Positions 1 to 6,454 of a DNA stretch of 9,150 nt are shown in pieces. Position numbers and translations under genes: made by a program. The DNA comes from JBLHLB01 sp047618505 (lineage in GTDB: Bacteria > Planctomycetota > UBA1135 > GCA-002686595). The notes beneath the pieces are model-generated. The model worked only from the letters and a program-made list of their open reading frames with translations. It was not told where the DNA came from and did not search any database. The stretch spans positions 1-9,150 of the forward strand of contig JBLHLB010000154.1 in the NCBI GenBank assembly GCA_047618505.1, in the 5' to 3' direction. How positions within the stretch are numbered: the stretch's first letter is position 1; each line of letters opens with the position of its first letter.

Positions 1-387
1 GTGCAACGCTGGTAATGGTCACGGCGGAGAGCAGCGGCACCCTCAGTCAACTCGAGGTGGCTAAGCGGTCGTATGAATACGCTGTCGCACGTGCGGACGA
101 AGTCAGGGAGCATTTAGCCCTGCGCAAGCGCGAGTTCGAGCACGCCAAACTGGCCCAAAAGTTGTCATTGGAGGAGTGGCGCCCAAGGACCGCTCAGGTG
201 GATCTCCAAAAGGCAGAGGCCGTCTCCGCACTCGATCGCGTTGCGCGCCAAGCAAGTCCGCTTTCACGAGACCGAAGTTGAACTTGCCCGTGTGCGGCTT
301 GCGGCGTTGGCATCTAAACTCGAAGACGCGCGTCAGGGGCACGAGGTGCTGCGTGCCAAAGTCGAGTCTCTGAAGGCCGCCTCCTAG
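1..387 (+). pseudogene. Coiled-coil protein, 3' part, split by a frameshift
   Basis: The reading frame is already open at the left edge of the window, so the 5' end is missing or the start is the ATG at 15. From 15 to about 240 the protein is charged and heptad-rich (REHLALRKREFEHAKLAQ). That frame then turns into non-helical sequence and stops at 281. A second frame, one base over, continues the same pattern from about 241 (LRAKQVRFHETEVELARVRL, then KLEDARQG and HEVLRAKVESLKAAS) and stops at 385-387. Joined, they give one continuous alpha-helical coiled coil of at least 127 residues with no signal peptide or membrane segment in view. One indel between about 231 and 256 explains the break. 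I do not recognise the family; a periplasmic adaptor (HlyD-like hairpin) is one possibility, not shown. The next gene starts 3 bases later and is also broken, so the pair may have been an operon that is decaying. A base-calling error is the alternative. Confidence 0.6.
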
Positions 388-389
388 TC

Positions 390-623
390 ATGCACAAGCT
401 CATGCAAATCGGATTGGCCCTATACGCAATCGTGGCCGTCATCATTGCGCTCTAGAACACGGAGGCCGTCGACACACGCCTCTTTTTCGCCACAGTCACA
501 ATGCCACGTACGCTACTTCTCATCAGAACCCTGCTCGTCGGAGCGGCGGTCGGCCTCGTCCTTGGCACTCGCTTCAACCGGCCTGAACAATCAAAGGTCG
601 GTGGACGGGATGAGACTGCCTGA
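390..623 (+). pseudogene. LapA/DUF1049-like small membrane protein with internal amber stop
   Basis: Read through codon 22, this frame gives a 77-residue product with the LapA-domain layout. A short N-terminal membrane helix (about residues 5-21, LALYAIVAVIIAL) is followed by the 'NTEAV' turn and a short beta stretch (DTRLFFATVTMP). A second membrane helix (about 41-59, TLLLIRTLLVGAAVGLVLG) is followed by a polar tail. Codon 22 is TAG at 453-455, directly before AACACGGAGGCCGTC. LapA relatives usually have a residue such as Q or F just before the 'NTE' turn, so CAG to TAG by one C-to-T change is the simplest origin. LapA-type proteins are inner-membrane proteins linked to envelope or lipopolysaccharide assembly. 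The frame after the stop stays open to TGA at 621-623, so the lesion is recent, is read through, or is a sequence error. An internal ATG at 501 could only make the second helix. Confidence 0.65.
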
Positions 624-728
624 AGCTTGACAGCCTTGGACAGAACACGGCGCATCGAGGCTTTCCGCTGCGGCTAATGGCTCGACTCGGGCCGTGCTCT
701 CCGGGGAGATCGATCCCGCAGGTTTGCA

Positions 729-759
729 TTGAAAGACTTGTCTCTAAGTTCCCTACACT
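729..759 (+). promoter_or_regulatory. Weak candidate sigma-70-like promoter before the deacylase gene
   Basis: TTGAAA at 729-734 and TACACT at 754-759 are separated by 19 bases and lie about 70 bases before the ATG at 831. Spacing is longer than ideal and the -10 box is imperfect. The 207-base gap 624-830 holds no gene I can support. This is the best promoter-like pair in it, ahead of the probable operon 831-5136. Confidence 0.2.
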
Positions 760-830
760 GCCCCTCAGCCTTCATCCGTATGAGGGCCTTTCGCAGCCGT
801 CTACCACGCCCGCACGTCGCCCTAAACACT

Positions 831-1847
831 ATGACTAGCGCCCCCCTAGAGCTGAATGGAATTGTTATCCCGCCCGGAGCGCGGGAGACGCTGTTGATTC
901 CAGTCGCGCGTCGCTACATCGCTGGCGAGGTCACCCTGCCGGTATGCGTCATAAACGGCCGCAAGCCGGGGCCGCGTCTGTTCGTGAGCGCCGCCATCCA
1001 CGGAGACGAGATCAACGGTGTCGAGATCGTTCGACGCCTGCTCAGGTACAAGGGACTCTCGAAGCTCCGGGGCAGCCTGATCGCGGTGCCCGTGGTGAAT
1101 GTGTACGGATTCGTCGGACAGACGCGCTACCTCCCGGATAGGCGCGACCTCAACCGCTGCTTCCCTGGCTCCCCCAAGGGCTCGCTGGCTGGACGCTTGG
1201 CCGACACCTTCCTGAATGAGATTGCACGCAAGGCCACACACGGGATCGACCTGCACACGGGTTCGCTCCATCGCGCCAACCTGCCCCAAATCCGTGCCAA
1301 CCTCGACTTCCCCGGTTGTGCAGAACTGGCGCAGAGCTTCGGAGCCCCCGTGATCTTGGATGCGGCAACGCGGCCAGGTTCGCTACGTGAGGCTGTCCAA
1401 GCCTTGGGCATTCCGATGATCGTCTACGAAGCCGGCGAAGCCCTGCGCTTCGACGAGATCTCGATTAAAGCCGGCCTGCGGGGCGTGCTGTCGATCATGC
1501 GCGACCTCGATATGTTGCCCGCCGTCAAGGGCAAGCTTCGGCGCATCGAACCCTTCGTAGCTCACGGCAGTACCTGGGTGCGTGCGCGCGAGAGCGGAAT
1601 CCTCGTCACGCACCTCAAGCTTGGGGACCGAGTCGAAAAGGGACAGACCCTGGGCATGATCTCCGACCCCCTCGGTGAACAGGAGATCTCCATCATTTCC
1701 CCGACAGACGGCGTCCTGATCGGCTGCACGAACCTGCCCTTGATGAACGAGGGCGACGCCGTGTTTCACATTGGAGTGTTCGAGCGACTGGAACCCGCGT
1801 CGGAAGAAGTCGACTTCTTCCAGGACGCCCTCAGCCCAAACACCTAA
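831..1847 (+). CDS. Succinylglutamate desuccinylase/aspartoacylase-family zinc hydrolase
   Basis: Predicted 338-residue cytoplasmic enzyme of the AstE/AspA family (zinc carboxypeptidase fold, COG3608-like). Visible active-site elements are the HGDE zinc motif (H57, E60), 'DRRDLNRCFPG' (N108-R109, substrate carboxylate binding in the family), 'GIDLHTG' (third zinc ligand H142), and 'IVYEAGE' with the general-base glutamate E200. Residues about 240-315 form the usual C-terminal beta-barrel, resembling a lipoyl-type domain (GILVTHLKLGDRVEKGQTLG, PTDGVLIG). Family members hydrolyse N-acyl amino acids; the true substrate here is unknown. I chose the ATG at 831 because family similarity starts there; the frame is open to 729 but the extra 34 residues look unlike the family. 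No Shine-Dalgarno is visible. It is the first of four co-directional genes (rimK follows after 60 bases), which suggests it acts on a product of RimK, for example trimming glutamate or deacylating a glutamyl compound. Family call is firm; role is inference. Confidence 0.9.
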   Translation: MTSAPLELNGIVIPPGARETLLIPVARRYIAGEVTLPVCVINGRKPGPRLFVSAAIHGDEINGVEIVRRLLRYKGLSKLRGSLIAVPVVNVYGFVGQTRYLPDRRDLNRCFPGSPKGSLAGRLADTFLNEIARKATHGIDLHTGSLHRANLPQIRANLDFPGCAELAQSFGAPVILDAATRPGSLREAVQALGIPMIVYEAGEALRFDEISIKAGLRGVLSIMRDLDMLPAVKGKLRRIEPFVAHGSTWVRARESGILVTHLKLGDRVEKGQTLGMISDPLGEQEISIISPTDGVLIGCTNLPLMNEGDAVFHIGVFERLEPASEEVDFFQDALSPNT

Positions 1848-1907
1848 ATCACCATTCTTGCGTGCCATTGGTCCACACTTCCCCAACAGCCCCGACCCCA
1901 GCTCTAA

Positions 1908-3113
1908 ATGAAGATAGGAATTCTTTCCTGCAATCCGCGCTGTTACAGCACACGACGACTGCGTGAAGCAGCGCTATCACGGGGCCACAAGGTTACTGTG
2001 CTGAACACCCTGCGCTTTGCCATCGACCTCGATAAGGGTAGCCCCGATCTCTACTACAAGAACAAGGTTCTATCCCCCTATGACGTGATCATTCCTCGTA
2101 TCGGGGCATCGATTACGTTCTATGGAACTGCGGTGGTTCGGCAGTTCGAGCAGATGGAGATCTACTGCATGAACGGGGCGGACGGCATCGTGAACTCTCG
2201 CGACAAGCTACGCTCCATGCAGATCCTGTCGCGCCATAACATCGGCATCCCGGCCACGGAGTTCGTCAATAATCGTGGAGACGTTCTTCCGGCAATCGAG
2301 CGCGTCGGCGGTGCACCGATCATCATCAAACTGCTCGAGGGGACACAGGGCGTCGGCGTCATCCTGGCGGACAGCGCGAACATTGCCGAAGCGATCATCG
2401 AGACCCTGCAGAGTACGCGTCAAAACGTCCTGATTCAGCGCTTCGTAGCCGAAAGCAAGGGCAAGGACATCCGCGCTTTCGTGGTCGGTGACCGTGTCGT
2501 CGGCGCCATGCGCCGCGTAGCGCAGGGCGCAGAGTTTCGCAGCAATGTGCACCGCGGTGGGCGCACCGAGCTTGTCGAACTCGAGCCCGCCTACGAGGAA
2601 GCCGCCGTGCGCGCCGCACAGATCATGAACTTGCAAGTCGCCGGCGTGGACATGCTTGAGAGCAGCTCCGGCCCACAGATCATGGAGGTCAACTCATCCC
2701 CCGGCCTCGAAGGCATCGAAGGCGCCACCAACCTCGACATCGCCGGCTCGATCATCGACTATGCCCAGGAGCACGCGCGCTTCCCTGAACTCGATATCCG
2801 TCAAAGGCTCACGGTCAGCCGCGGCTACGGCGTGTGTGAACTTCACATTCCGGCGGGCTCCGAATTCGTGGGCAAGACCATCGCCGACTCGGGCCTACAC
2901 GAAAAGGACATCGCCGTCTTGAGCTTGCACCGCGGCACGGCGGTGATTCCCAATCCGCTGCACAGTCGCGTCTTCGAGCCCGAGGACCGATTGCTCTGCT
3001 TTGGTAAGCGCGAATCGATGAAGGACCTTATCCCGGCACGCCGCAAGCGCATCCGCAAGGGCAAGGTACAGGAGCTCGATACCGAGGTTGCCTCCACCCA
3101 ATCCGAGGTCTGA
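1908..3113 (+). CDS. rimK: RimK-family ATP-grasp glutamate ligase with C-terminal RCK_C (TrkA_C) domain
   Basis: 401 residues. Residues 1-300 match RimK (ribosomal protein S6 L-glutamate ligase) along the full usual length. They comprise an N-terminal pre-ATP-grasp domain (MKIGILSCNP), 'NSRDK' with K100, 'IIIKLLEGTQGVGV' with K141 and the glycine-rich ATP loop, 'DIRAFVVGD' (188-195), and 'GVDMLE' with D248. 'IMEVNSSPGLEGIE' carries the Mg-binding pair E260 and N262. These enzymes use ATP to add glutamate to the C-terminus of S6 and can make polyglutamate. The extra part, residues about 303-376, reads as an RCK_C/TrkA_C domain (CELHIPAGSEFVGKTIADSG, then IAVLSLHRG, VIPNP, FEPEDRLLCFG). Such domains bind small regulatory ligands in potassium transporters. 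A basic tail follows (ARRKRIRKGK). The ATG at 1908 gives the canonical RimK N-terminus; no Shine-Dalgarno is seen. It sits between the zinc hydrolase and mgtE in a probable operon. Substrate could be S6 or another acceptor. Confidence 0.94.
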   Translation: MKIGILSCNPRCYSTRRLREAALSRGHKVTVLNTLRFAIDLDKGSPDLYYKNKVLSPYDVIIPRIGASITFYGTAVVRQFEQMEIYCMNGADGIVNSRDKLRSMQILSRHNIGIPATEFVNNRGDVLPAIERVGGAPIIIKLLEGTQGVGVILADSANIAEAIIETLQSTRQNVLIQRFVAESKGKDIRAFVVGDRVVGAMRRVAQGAEFRSNVHRGGRTELVELEPAYEEAAVRAAQIMNLQVAGVDMLESSSGPQIMEVNSSPGLEGIEGATNLDIAGSIIDYAQEHARFPELDIRQRLTVSRGYGVCELHIPAGSEFVGKTIADSGLHEKDIAVLSLHRGTAVIPNPLHSRVFEPEDRLLCFGKRESMKDLIPARRKRIRKGKVQELDTEVASTQSEV

Positions 3114-3180
3114 TAGAAGTCTCCACCTGGTTCGTAGACGCGCCCCAGGGCGCAGTTCGCATCCGCCACATTATTCAGCT

Positions 3181-4548
3181 ATGACGCCTGGCTCTGAGAC
3201 ACTCCCGCCCTGGGAACAGCTGACCTCGCTCGTCGCCCTTGGGGATCGAGCGGGGGCCAGCGTCTTCGTGGATGGGCTCGAACCGCTTGATATGGTGCGC
3301 GTTGTCACTCGTCTTAACGATGAAGTGCGCGGTGACCTGCTGCGCCTGCTGACCCCGGAGGATGCCGCGGATGTGCTGGAACAGATCCCCGACGTCCAGG
3401 CAAGTGAAGCCCTGGAGCACATGCCGCCCGGGGACGCGGCACGCATCCTTGAGGAGCTCCAGAGCGACGCCCAAGCTGACCTCCTGGGGGATCTTGAGGA
3501 AGTCGAGGCCGAGGCGATCCTGGCGGAGATGCAGCCGGATGACGCCCGCGAGCTACGCGATCTCGCCTCCTATGCCGAAGACTCCGCCGGTGGTTTGATG
3601 TTGACGGAGGTGGTCCAGGTGCCGACAGGCCTGACAGTCGACCAAGTCGTCGATCACTTCAGGCAGCACGCTGAGGAGTACTCCAACTACGACGTGCAAT
3701 ACGCCTACGTGGTGGACGATGCCAGGCGACTGGTGGGAGTTCTACGTCTGCGAGACCTACTCATGGCCCCCCGGTGGACGAAGGTCGAGTCGCTCATGTT
3801 GCGCGACCCGCATTCCGTGCGAATTGACGCGGGCATCGAGGAACTGGTCCACTTTTTCTTGGAGCACCACTTCTTCGGGGCTCCCGTATTGGACGCGGAC
3901 GGAGTGCTGCGGGGAGTGCTAAGGCGCTCGGGCGTGGAAGCGGCCGCAGCGGACAAGAGCGATGAGATCTTCCGGCGCACGCAGGGCATCGTAGGCGGAG
4001 AGGAACTGCGCAGCATGTCCCTCTTCCTGCGTTCCAGACGCCGCCTGGCCTGGCTCTCGGTCAACATCCTCCTAAACATTCTGGCCGCGAGCGTGATCGC
4101 CATGCACCAAGACACGCTCGAAGCGGTCATCGCACTGGCCGTGTTCTTGCCGATCATCTCGGACATGAGTGGCTGTTCTGGCAATCAGGCGGTAGCTGTT
4201 AGCCTGCGCGAGCTGACCCTGGGCACGATCCACCCTTCGGATGTGGGGCGCGTCTTCCTCGGCGAGATTAGTCTAGGCGCCATCAACGGAGCAGCCCTGG
4301 GAACGTTGATTGGAATCGTCGCCTGGATCTGGAAAGGCAACGTCTGGCTGGGCCTGGTCGTGGGAGTGGCTCTGGCGGTCAACACCGTGGTCGCCGTCTG
4401 CATTGGTGGCATCATTCCCCTGATTCTGAAACGAGCTGGGAAAGACCCGGCCCTCGCCTCGGGACCGATCCTCACGACGATCTCGGACATGTGCGGATTC
4501 CTCCTCGTGCTTACCATGGCCTCGCGAGTTCTGAAGAACTTGATCTAA
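3181..4548 (+). CDS. mgtE: MgtE magnesium transporter/channel
   Basis: 455 residues, the usual length for MgtE, a homodimeric Mg2+ channel of the inner membrane gated by cytosolic Mg2+. The domain order is complete. The acidic helical N domain (about 15-135; LLRLLTPEDAADVLEQIP) ends in 'YAEDSAGGLM'. Two CBS domains follow (about 138-200 and 203-262; YAYVVDDARRLVGVLRLRDL, FFGAPVLDADGVLRGVLRRS). A plug helix and five membrane helices come from about 285 (WLSVNILLNILAASVIA). The pore region has 'PIISDMSGCSGNQ' (324-336), a variant of the common GGNxGxQ signature, then 'DPALASGPILTTISDM' with D436 at the position of the pore aspartate. The ATG at 3181 is preferred; an in-frame upstream GTG-type start at 3088 would overlap rimK and add 31 non-family residues. 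It lies 67 bases after rimK and 90 before the RimB-like gene. No riboswitch-like leader is evident in the 67-base gap, which contains a small GCGCCC/GGGCGC inverted repeat at 3140-3153. Confidence 0.94.
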   Translation: MTPGSETLPPWEQLTSLVALGDRAGASVFVDGLEPLDMVRVVTRLNDEVRGDLLRLLTPEDAADVLEQIPDVQASEALEHMPPGDAARILEELQSDAQADLLGDLEEVEAEAILAEMQPDDARELRDLASYAEDSAGGLMLTEVVQVPTGLTVDQVVDHFRQHAEEYSNYDVQYAYVVDDARRLVGVLRLRDLLMAPRWTKVESLMLRDPHSVRIDAGIEELVHFFLEHHFFGAPVLDADGVLRGVLRRSGVEAAAADKSDEIFRRTQGIVGGEELRSMSLFLRSRRRLAWLSVNILLNILAASVIAMHQDTLEAVIALAVFLPIISDMSGCSGNQAVAVSLRELTLGTIHPSDVGRVFLGEISLGAINGAALGTLIGIVAWIWKGNVWLGLVVGVALAVNTVVAVCIGGIIPLILKRAGKDPALASGPILTTISDMCGFLLVLTMASRVLKNLI

Positions 4549-4613
4549 GGAGCCCGGCCCCTTGGGCCTCCAAGTACTCGTCCCGGTCCAGTCTGGGCTT
4601 GCGGAAGAAATTT

Positions 4614-4630
4614 GGGACACGTAGTGTCTC
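4614..4630 (+). repeat. Short inverted repeat just before the RimB-like gene
   Basis: GGGACAC-GTA-GTGTCTC can form a 7-bp stem (one G-T wobble) with a 3-base loop, ending 8 bases before the proposed ATG at 4639. It could affect ribosome access or be chance. If the TTG at 4612 were the real start, this would be coding sequence. Confidence 0.3.
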
Positions 4631-4638
4631 ACCACCAC

Positions 4639-5136
4639 ATGAACACTCGCAAACCCAAGGATCGTATCGTCATCGGCTGGCGAGAGTGGGTCGCCCTGCC
4701 GGACCTCGGTGTCCGAGCAATCAAGGCTAAGGTCGACACAGGTGCTCGCACCTCCTCCCTGCACGCCTTCGATCTGGAACCCTTTCGCGAGGACTCGCTG
4801 GACATGGTGCGCTTCAAGATTCACCCCGAGCAACGCAGCTCCAAACGCGAGAAAACGGTCAAAGCTCCCGTGCACGAGTGGCGCAACGTGCGCTCTTCCA
4901 GCGGTGAGGCCGAGCTACGTCCAGTCATCCTCACCACGATCGAGATTTTCGGCGAGAGCTGGGAAGTTGAACTGACTTTGACGCGGCGCGACACCATGGG
5001 GTTCCGCATGTTGCTGGGCAGACAAGCCGTCCGTGGGCACATCGTCGTCGACCCCGGACGCTCCTTCCTGAACGGTCCTAGAGGCAAACGAACCGGTCGC
5101 ATACTCACGCGCAAGAAAAGCCCGAAGAAGCCCTGA
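4639..5136 (+). CDS. RimB-like retropepsin-fold protease (pfam05618, 'ATP-dependent zinc protease')
   Basis: 165 residues from the ATG at 4639. It matches the pfam05618/COG4067 family over nearly its whole length. It has 'IGWREWVALPDLG' (12-24), the aspartic-protease-like triad in 'AKVDTGARTSSLHA' with D33-T34-G35, 'RSSSGEAELRPVI' (85-97) and 'ELTLTRRDTMGFRMLLGR' (111-128, the conserved flap/psi-loop region). 'VVDPGRSFL' follows, then a basic tail (KRTGRILTRKKSPKKP). The old 'zinc protease' name is doubtful: the fold is retropepsin-like and likely works as a dimer. In Pseudomonas, RimB has been reported to remove glutamates that RimK adds to S6. Position in the same run as rimK fits that job, although mgtE lies between. 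GTG at 4624 or TTG at 4612 (after GGAAG at 4602-4606) are alternative starts adding 5 or 9 residues that lack family similarity. No signal peptide. Confidence 0.9.
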   Translation: MNTRKPKDRIVIGWREWVALPDLGVRAIKAKVDTGARTSSLHAFDLEPFREDSLDMVRFKIHPEQRSSKREKTVKAPVHEWRNVRSSSGEAELRPVILTTIEIFGESWEVELTLTRRDTMGFRMLLGRQAVRGHIVVDPGRSFLNGPRGKRTGRILTRKKSPKKP

Positions 5137-5164
5137 TCGATGCCACGCCGACTGCTGACGTCCG

Positions 5165-5186
5165 GGTACTTCGTTCATCGCCTGTG
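5165..5186 (+). repeat. Left terminal inverted repeat of the IS1-like element
   Basis: Begins GGTACTTC at 5165 and continues through TTCATCG to CTGTG at 5186. It is complementary to 6338-6359 except at the 9th and 17th positions. Similarity ends sharply on both sides, which fixes the element boundary. Confidence 0.85.
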
Positions 5187-5262
5187 AGGAAACGAGCATA
5201 AGCCCTGGTGGTGTAAGGTTGTTACGACTAGATCGTACCCCAGCGACCACTGCGAGTGTCAA

Positions 5263-6336
5263 TTGAAGAAGGGACCCAAACGGAGACCGGCGTGCCCTAA
5301 CGAGCAGTGCCCGCTCTACGGCCAGCACGGCCAGGGCAACATCATCCTGCACGGTTTCTCCAAAGAGAAGTGGGGGAGGCGACGCCGCTATCGCTGCAAG
5401 GAGTGCGGCAAGACCCTCGGCGCTACCGCGGGCACGCCCTACAAAACTCCTGCAACGCCCCATGCGGACCTTTGACCGCGTTGCCGCCCTTTGAGCGTTG
5501 AAGGCGTCAGCAAGTCCGCCATAGCGCGCCTGGAACGCTTGTCATGGAACACGGTCGCTCGGTGGCAAGAGCTAGCTGCCGCGGCAGCGAGGGTGTTCAA
5601 CCGCAACCGTGTTCACCCTTCGATCTCCACGAGCTCCAGCTCGACGAGCGAAACACCTTTCTCCAGAGCCGCAAACGCCAGACCTGGGTATTCGCGGGAA
5701 TCGAAGCCTGGTCTCGCCTGTGGGCTGGAACGCTCGTGGGGTCCCAGTCCCTGCGCAACACGCGGCAGTTCGTTCGAAGTATCGCTTGGGCGGCACATGC
5801 GAATTCGTGCCAGTTGATCACAACGGACAGCTTCAAGTTCTACGGCCCGTCTATCCGTCGCTTGTTTGCTCCAGGGGGGCGTCTACGCCCAGGTGATCAA
5901 GCGGATCAAGGGCAACCGCCTTGTGCGGGTGGGGACGAGGGTCGTCCTTGGTTCCGAAGACATGCTTGCAGACGCACTTCATGAATCGGAAGACTCGACC
6001 AAGCTGAACACCTCATTCATCGAGCGGTTAAATCTCACCATCCGACGCGGGTCGGCTTACCTGAACAGGCGCTCACCCTGCCATGCTCGCAAGAAGAGGA
6101 CGCTCGACGACCACCTCGAACTACTTCGCTGCTACACCAACTTCTGCCGCCCGCACGGATCGCTTAGGTTCGGGGCCGTGACCAGGACACCAGCGCTGCA
6201 GGCGGGCCTGGCCACAAAGAGGCTACCCCTCAGGGACATCTTCACCGCCCGGAGTACTCGCATGCCTTTGGTCCTTGTGAAATCTCCGTCCTCCTCGTAT
6301 CACGAACTGATGGAGACCGCAAAATGCGCCGCTTAG
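5263..6336 (+). pseudogene. IS1-family transposase, broken by several frameshifts
   Basis: Reading across frames recovers a near full-length DDE transposase of about 357 residues. Frame 1, 5263-5449: zinc-finger-like N-terminus with CPNEQC and CKECGK, and 'GNIILHGF'. Frame 2, 5450-5490: LQRPMRTFDRVAAL. Frame 1 again, 5491 to about 5605: helix-turn-helix 'SVEGVSKSAIARLERLSWNT'. Frame 3, about 5616-5873: 'LQLDE' (first catalytic Asp), 'RQTWVFAGIEAWSRLW', 'LITTDSFKFYG' (second Asp). Frame 1, about 5875-6336: 'YAQVIKRIKGN', 'SFIERLNLTIRRGSAYLNRR' (catalytic Glu), 'HLELLRCYTNFCRPHGSLRFG'. The last switch falls at a run of six Gs (5874-5879). The first two shifts compensate each other. IS1 itself uses one programmed -1 shift, but this number and pattern of breaks means a dead gene, unless the assembly is faulty here. 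The start is probably TTG at 5263, since no ATG or GTG lies in frame after the stop at 5185. Confidence 0.88.
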
Positions 6337-6337
6337 C

Positions 6338-6359
6338 CACAGCCGATGAAGGAAGTACC
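6338..6359 (-). repeat. Right terminal inverted repeat of the IS1-like element
   Basis: The complement reads GGTACTTC, one mismatch, TTCATCG, one mismatch, CTGTG, pairing with 5165-5186 at 20 of 22 positions. It begins 1 base after the transposase stop codon (6334-6336), the normal compact layout of such elements. Confidence 0.85.
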
Positions 6360-6365
6360 AGAACC

Positions 6366-6405
6366 ATGACGACGCGGAGACCTCATCAGGCCTCCGCGTC
6401 GTCGT
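6366..6405. terminator. Strong hairpin, likely bidirectional terminator between convergent units
   Basis: GACGACGCGGAG (6368-6379) pairs perfectly with CTCCGCGTCGTC (6392-6403). The stem extends outward by a T-G and an A-T pair, and inward, after one mismatch, by CCT/AGG around a CATC loop. It lies 52 bases past the stop of the minus-strand gene (6455) and just right of the IS end, the right place to end transcription from both sides. There is no T-tract on either strand, so it would be an atypical terminator or an mRNA 3'-end protector. Confidence 0.55.
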
Positions 6406-6454
6406 ATTCGAATTGCTGGAGCACTTTCAGCTCGGGAGTCGAGCAGTGTCCGGC

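Larger units (their letters stand above)
5165..6359 (+). mobile_element. Degenerate IS1-family insertion sequence (1195 bp)
   Basis: The element is bounded by a pair of 22-bp inverted repeats starting GGTACTTC, with 20 of 22 positions matching. It contains one long transposase-like region of IS1 type that ends 1 base before the right repeat begins. Ends starting with GGT fit the IS1 family. The flanking 8- or 9-base words differ (GACGTCCG on the left, AGAACCAT on the right), so no target duplication survives. With about four frameshifts in the transposase, the copy is probably dead and old. It lies directly after the RimB-like gene and does not interrupt any gene I can see. Confidence 0.85.

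Noticed and set aside
627..632. TTGACA, a perfect -35 box
   Set aside because: No acceptable -10 element lies 16-18 bases downstream (the position reads about GCGCAT), so it is probably chance.
729..830. Upstream start for the zinc hydrolase
   Set aside because: The 34 extra residues show no family similarity and a promoter-like pair lies inside them; ATG 831 fits better.
3088..3180. Upstream start for MgtE overlapping rimK
   Set aside because: It would overlap rimK by 26 bases and add 31 basic residues unlike MgtE.
5207..5225. GGTGGTGTAAGGTT as an IS1-like left end
   Set aside because: No inverted partner exists near the right end; the pair at 5165-5186 and 6338-6359 is far better.
4273..5463. 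Long open frames on the minus strand opposite mgtE and the RimB-like gene
   Set aside because: High-GC antisense shadows with no recognisable domains, lying opposite well-supported genes.
5263..6336. Programmed frameshifting as in IS1 rather than a pseudogene
   Set aside because: About four shifts in different directions, with no consistent slippery site, are not explained by one programmed shift.
5156..6368. Target site duplication around the IS element
   Set aside because: The 8- and 9-base flanks do not match (GACGTCCG versus AGAACCAT).
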